Assembly (NCBI GenBank): GCA_036387335.1
Contig: DASVTZ010000081.1
Location: forward strand, 1 to 55,812
DNA length: 55,812 nt
From: Longimicrobium sp.
Lineage (GTDB): Bacteria > Gemmatimonadota > Gemmatimonadetes > Longimicrobiales > Longimicrobiaceae
Direction: 5' to 3'
The stretch's first letter is position 1. The number at the start of each line of letters is the position of its first letter. The position numbers were made by a program, and so were the translations under genes. The notes beneath the pieces are model-generated. The model had not been told where the DNA came from. It did not search any database and worked only from the letters and a program-made list of their open reading frames with translations. Positions 53,895-55,812 of the stretch are shown piece after piece.

Positions 53895-53908
53895 GGCACA
53901 CCGGTTGC
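53895..53908 (+). promoter_or_regulatory. Candidate sigma-54 promoter
   Basis: GGCAC-ACCGG-TTGC matches the -24/-12 consensus with the exact spacing (second G at -24 to C at -12). The expected start is near 53920. It lies downstream of the sigma-54 activator operon and about 190 nt ahead of an intrinsic terminator. Chance matches are common in such GC-rich DNA. Confidence 0.3.
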
Positions 53909-54065
53909 CCTGGGGTATGCCATCGAATGTCCCCTGCTCGCCACCTCTCCGCACCGCCCAATCACAGCAGCACCCCGGGACCGCCTCGGATGGCGGCGCG
54001 CCCCGGACCCAAGACGAAGCGGCTCCCCGCCGCTCCCCGCCAGGACCCCTCCGGACATCGCCTCC

Positions 54066-54109
54066 CCGCCGGGCCGCCTCCCCACCAGGAGCGGCCCGGC
54101 GGCGTTTTT
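54066..54109 (+). terminator. Intrinsic terminator
   Basis: CCGCCGGGCCGC (54066-54077) pairs with GCGGCCCGGCGG (54091-54102), followed by CG and five T residues (54105-54109). No annotated plus-strand gene ends within 500 bp upstream, so it either ends the 53331-53519 transcript or an unannotated short RNA. Confidence 0.75.
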
Positions 54110-54207
54110 GTGCCCGGAGCTTGCCGCGCCCGGCCGCGGGTGCGTATTTGCAGCGATGCCGCGCGACGACGAGCGGCCGGCGTACACCAGCACACGCGGA
54201 GGGGCGG

Positions 54208-55125
54208 ATGCGGCTCGGGATGGTGGGGCTCGGGAAGATGGGCGGCAACATGGTGCAGCGCCTCATCCGCGGCGGGCACGAGGTGGCGGTGTTCGACCTC
54301 AATGCCGAGGCGGTGCAAAAGGTGGCCGAGGCCGGCGCCAGCCCCGCGGGCTCGCTCGCGGAGCTCGCGGGCGCGCTCCAGGCGCCGCGCGTGGTGTGGG
54401 TGATGGTGCCCGCGGGCGATCCCACGGAGCAGACGCTGCGCTCGCTCGCCGACCTCGTGCAGCCCGGCGACGTGCTGATCGACGGAGGCAACTCCAACTT
54501 CCACGACACCAAGCGGCGCGCGGCGGAGCTGGGCGCGCGGGGCATCCACCTGATCGACGCGGGGACGAGCGGCGGCGTGTGGGGGCTGGAGAACGGCTAC
54601 TGCCTGATGGTGGGCGGTCCGGACGAGGCGGTGAGGATCTGCGAGCCGGCGTTTCGCACGCTGGCGCCGGAGAACGGCTACGAGCACGTGGGGCCGAGCG
54701 GGGCGGGGCACTTCACCAAGATGGTGCACAACGGCATCGAGTACGGCCTGATGCAGGCGTACGCCGAGGGCTTCGAGATCCTCAAGAAGTCCGAGTTCCC
54801 GCTCGACCTGCAGCGCATCGCGGGGCTGTGGCAGCACGGAAGCGTGGTGAGGTCGTGGCTGCTGGAGCTGCTGGAGCGCGCCTACGCAGCCGAGGGGCAG
54901 GAGCTGGAGCGCATCCGCGGGTGGGTGGCAGACTCGGGCGAGGGGCGCTGGACGGTGCAGGCCGCCATCGACCTGGACGTGCCCGCGCCCGTCATCACCC
55001 TGTCGCTGATGGCCCGCTTCGCCAGCCGCCAGGACGAGAGCTACGGCGCGCAGGTGCTGGCCGCGCTCCGAAACCAGTTCGGCGGGCATGCGATCAAGGC
55101 CGCTGAGCCCGGAGAGTCCAAGTGA
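54208..55125 (+). CDS. gnd: 6-phosphogluconate dehydrogenase (decarboxylating), short NAD-type
   Basis: A 305-residue enzyme that oxidises 6-phosphogluconate to ribulose 5-phosphate. The Rossmann motif is GMVGLGKMGGNMV at the N-terminus. DGGNSNFHDTKRR, the catalytic DAGTSGGVWG and HFTKMVHNGIEYG (catalytic Lys) are conserved. The length is that of the short bacterial GndA/YqeC-type form, usually NAD-preferring. GTGA overlap with zwf couples the two. ATG 54208 lies in a GGAGGGGCGG context. Confidence 0.94.
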   Translation: MRLGMVGLGKMGGNMVQRLIRGGHEVAVFDLNAEAVQKVAEAGASPAGSLAELAGALQAPRVVWVMVPAGDPTEQTLRSLADLVQPGDVLIDGGNSNFHDTKRRAAELGARGIHLIDAGTSGGVWGLENGYCLMVGGPDEAVRICEPAFRTLAPENGYEHVGPSGAGHFTKMVHNGIEYGLMQAYAEGFEILKKSEFPLDLQRIAGLWQHGSVVRSWLLELLERAYAAEGQELERIRGWVADSGEGRWTVQAAIDLDVPAPVITLSLMARFASRQDESYGAQVLAALRNQFGGHAIKAAEPGESK

Positions 55126-55812
55126 GCACCGCACTTCCCGCCGCGGCGGGCGCGCGCGCCGCCTCCGCGTCGCCGCTGCGCAAGGCGCTGTCGAGTGTGC
55201 GCGTGCCGCAGCCGCTGGTGCTGGTGATCTTTGGCGGCACCGGCGACCTGGCCCGCCGCAAGCTCATCCCCGCGCTCTTTCGCCTCTGGCAGCAGCAGCT
55301 TCTGCCCGAGGCGTTCGCGGTGGTCGGCGTGGCGCGCGAGCAGATGGACGACGAGGAGTACCGCCGCCGTGCCCGCGAAGCGCTGGGTGAGTTCGCCACG
55401 GCCGCGACGGAGGAGGAGTGGGCGGACTTCGGGCGGCGGCTCTTCTTTGGAAGCCACGTCTTCGACGACGACGAAGGCTTCGAGCGTCTCAAGACGCAGC
55501 TCCAGGATGTGGATCAGCAGTTCGGCATCCCCGGCAACCGCCTCTTCTATTACGCCGTGCCGCCGCAGGTGGTGGACGAGATCTCGCGCGACCTGGGAAA
55601 GGCGGGGCTCATCTGCCCCCCGAGCTGCCCGTGCTGGACGCGAGCCATCGTGGAGAAGCCCTTCGGCCGCGACCTCGCCTCCGCGAAGGAGCTGAACCAG
55701 GCGCTGCTGGAGGTCTACGACGAGCGGCAGATCTTTCGCATCGACCACTATCTGGGGAAGGAGACGCTGCAGAACCTGATGGTCTTCCGCTTCGGCAACT
55801 CGGTGTGGGAGC
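55122..55812 (+). CDS. zwf: Glucose-6-phosphate 1-dehydrogenase (3' end beyond window)
   Basis: The visible 230 codons start at GTG 55122, overlapping the gnd stop. After an Ala/Arg-rich leader the NADP-binding motif FGGTGDLARRKLIPALF appears, then IVEKPFGRDL and the substrate-binding RIDHYLGKET. The frame stays open to the window end, so this is a partial gene, not a truncation in the genome as far as seen. Catalyses the first step of the pentose phosphate pathway, giving 6-phosphogluconolactone and NAD(P)H. Confidence 0.94.
   Translation, partial: MSTALPAAAGARAASASPLRKALSSVRVPQPLVLVIFGGTGDLARRKLIPALFRLWQQQLLPEAFAVVGVAREQMDDEEYRRRAREALGEFATAATEEEWADFGRRLFFGSHVFDDDEGFERLKTQLQDVDQQFGIPGNRLFYYAVPPQVVDEISRDLGKAGLICPPSCPCWTRAIVEKPFGRDLASAKELNQALLEVYDERQIFRIDHYLGKETLQNLMVFRFGNSVWE

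Noticed and set aside
53740-54207. Coding frames between the two-TM gene and gnd
   Set aside because: All are Pro/Arg-rich low complexity and run across a strong terminator hairpin.

Overview
This is a high-GC (roughly 70 percent) bacterial chromosome segment with densely packed, often 1-4 nt overlapping genes, many GTG starts, Gram-negative envelope genes (a TolC-type outer-membrane protein, a MacA/MacB-type exporter, lipoprotein and periplasmic proteins) and several families of intergenic hairpin repeats. The combination (NtrY/NtrX-like proteins, BshB1-type deacetylase, Yip1-like and DUF2182 proteins, and this repeat style) suggests Gemmatimonadota, perhaps a Longimicrobium relative. That assignment is an inference from gene style, not from a marker gene. 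I saw no rRNA, tRNA, insertion sequence or CRISPR array.

Layout. 1-542 is repeat-rich DNA. 543-2477 is grpE-dnaJ plus a small gene, closed by an intrinsic terminator that runs into the leader of a GH3 glycosidase (to 4374). 4375-8354 holds an AT-richer hypothetical gene, mnmA, a toxin-antitoxin pair and a cysteine desulfurase. 8487-10533 holds a HIRAN-like protein, an alpha/beta hydrolase and a BshB1-like deacetylase. 10672-16767 (minus) is a complete tripartite ABC exporter operon with a recognisable promoter. 16953-20078 (minus) holds a Yip1-like membrane protein, a RES toxin with a long antitoxin, and a periplasmic protein. 20610-25425 is a divergent pair whose start codons share one CATG: a creatininase-like protein that has lost metal ligands, and a 1354-residue NtrY-like sensor kinase. 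25658-28980 holds a ROK regulator and an aminotransferase. 28981-30156 is gene-poor. 30157-33269 holds a PAP2 phosphatase, a tyrosinase and a DUF2182 protein.

33370-41044 (minus) is the most unusual block. An ABC ATPase and a permease fused to an M1 aminopeptidase are followed by one polypeptide carrying two tandem LytS-type kinase units, the first a pseudokinase (His to Arg, N-box Asn to Ser). A LytTR regulator comes next, then the broken C-terminal end of a second M1 gene, which suggests the block was once duplicated and then collapsed.

41409-42947 is comM. 42948-48099 is an AT-richer accessory zone with a decayed ExbD-like gene, an AlbA_2/Schlafen-like gene, a Phd/RelE-type pair and three exported proteins of unknown function. 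48330-51292 holds a divergent LspA-like protein and an operon of LarE, a stand-alone LarE C-terminal-like domain and a cysteine desulfurase. 51342-53519 holds a membrane-anchored protein, an NtrX-like sigma-54 activator and a two-TM protein. The window ends with the pentose-phosphate pair gnd-zwf, zwf being cut by the window edge. Two themes recur: sulfur transfer (mnmA and larE each near a cysteine desulfurase) and signalling by split or duplicated two-component proteins.
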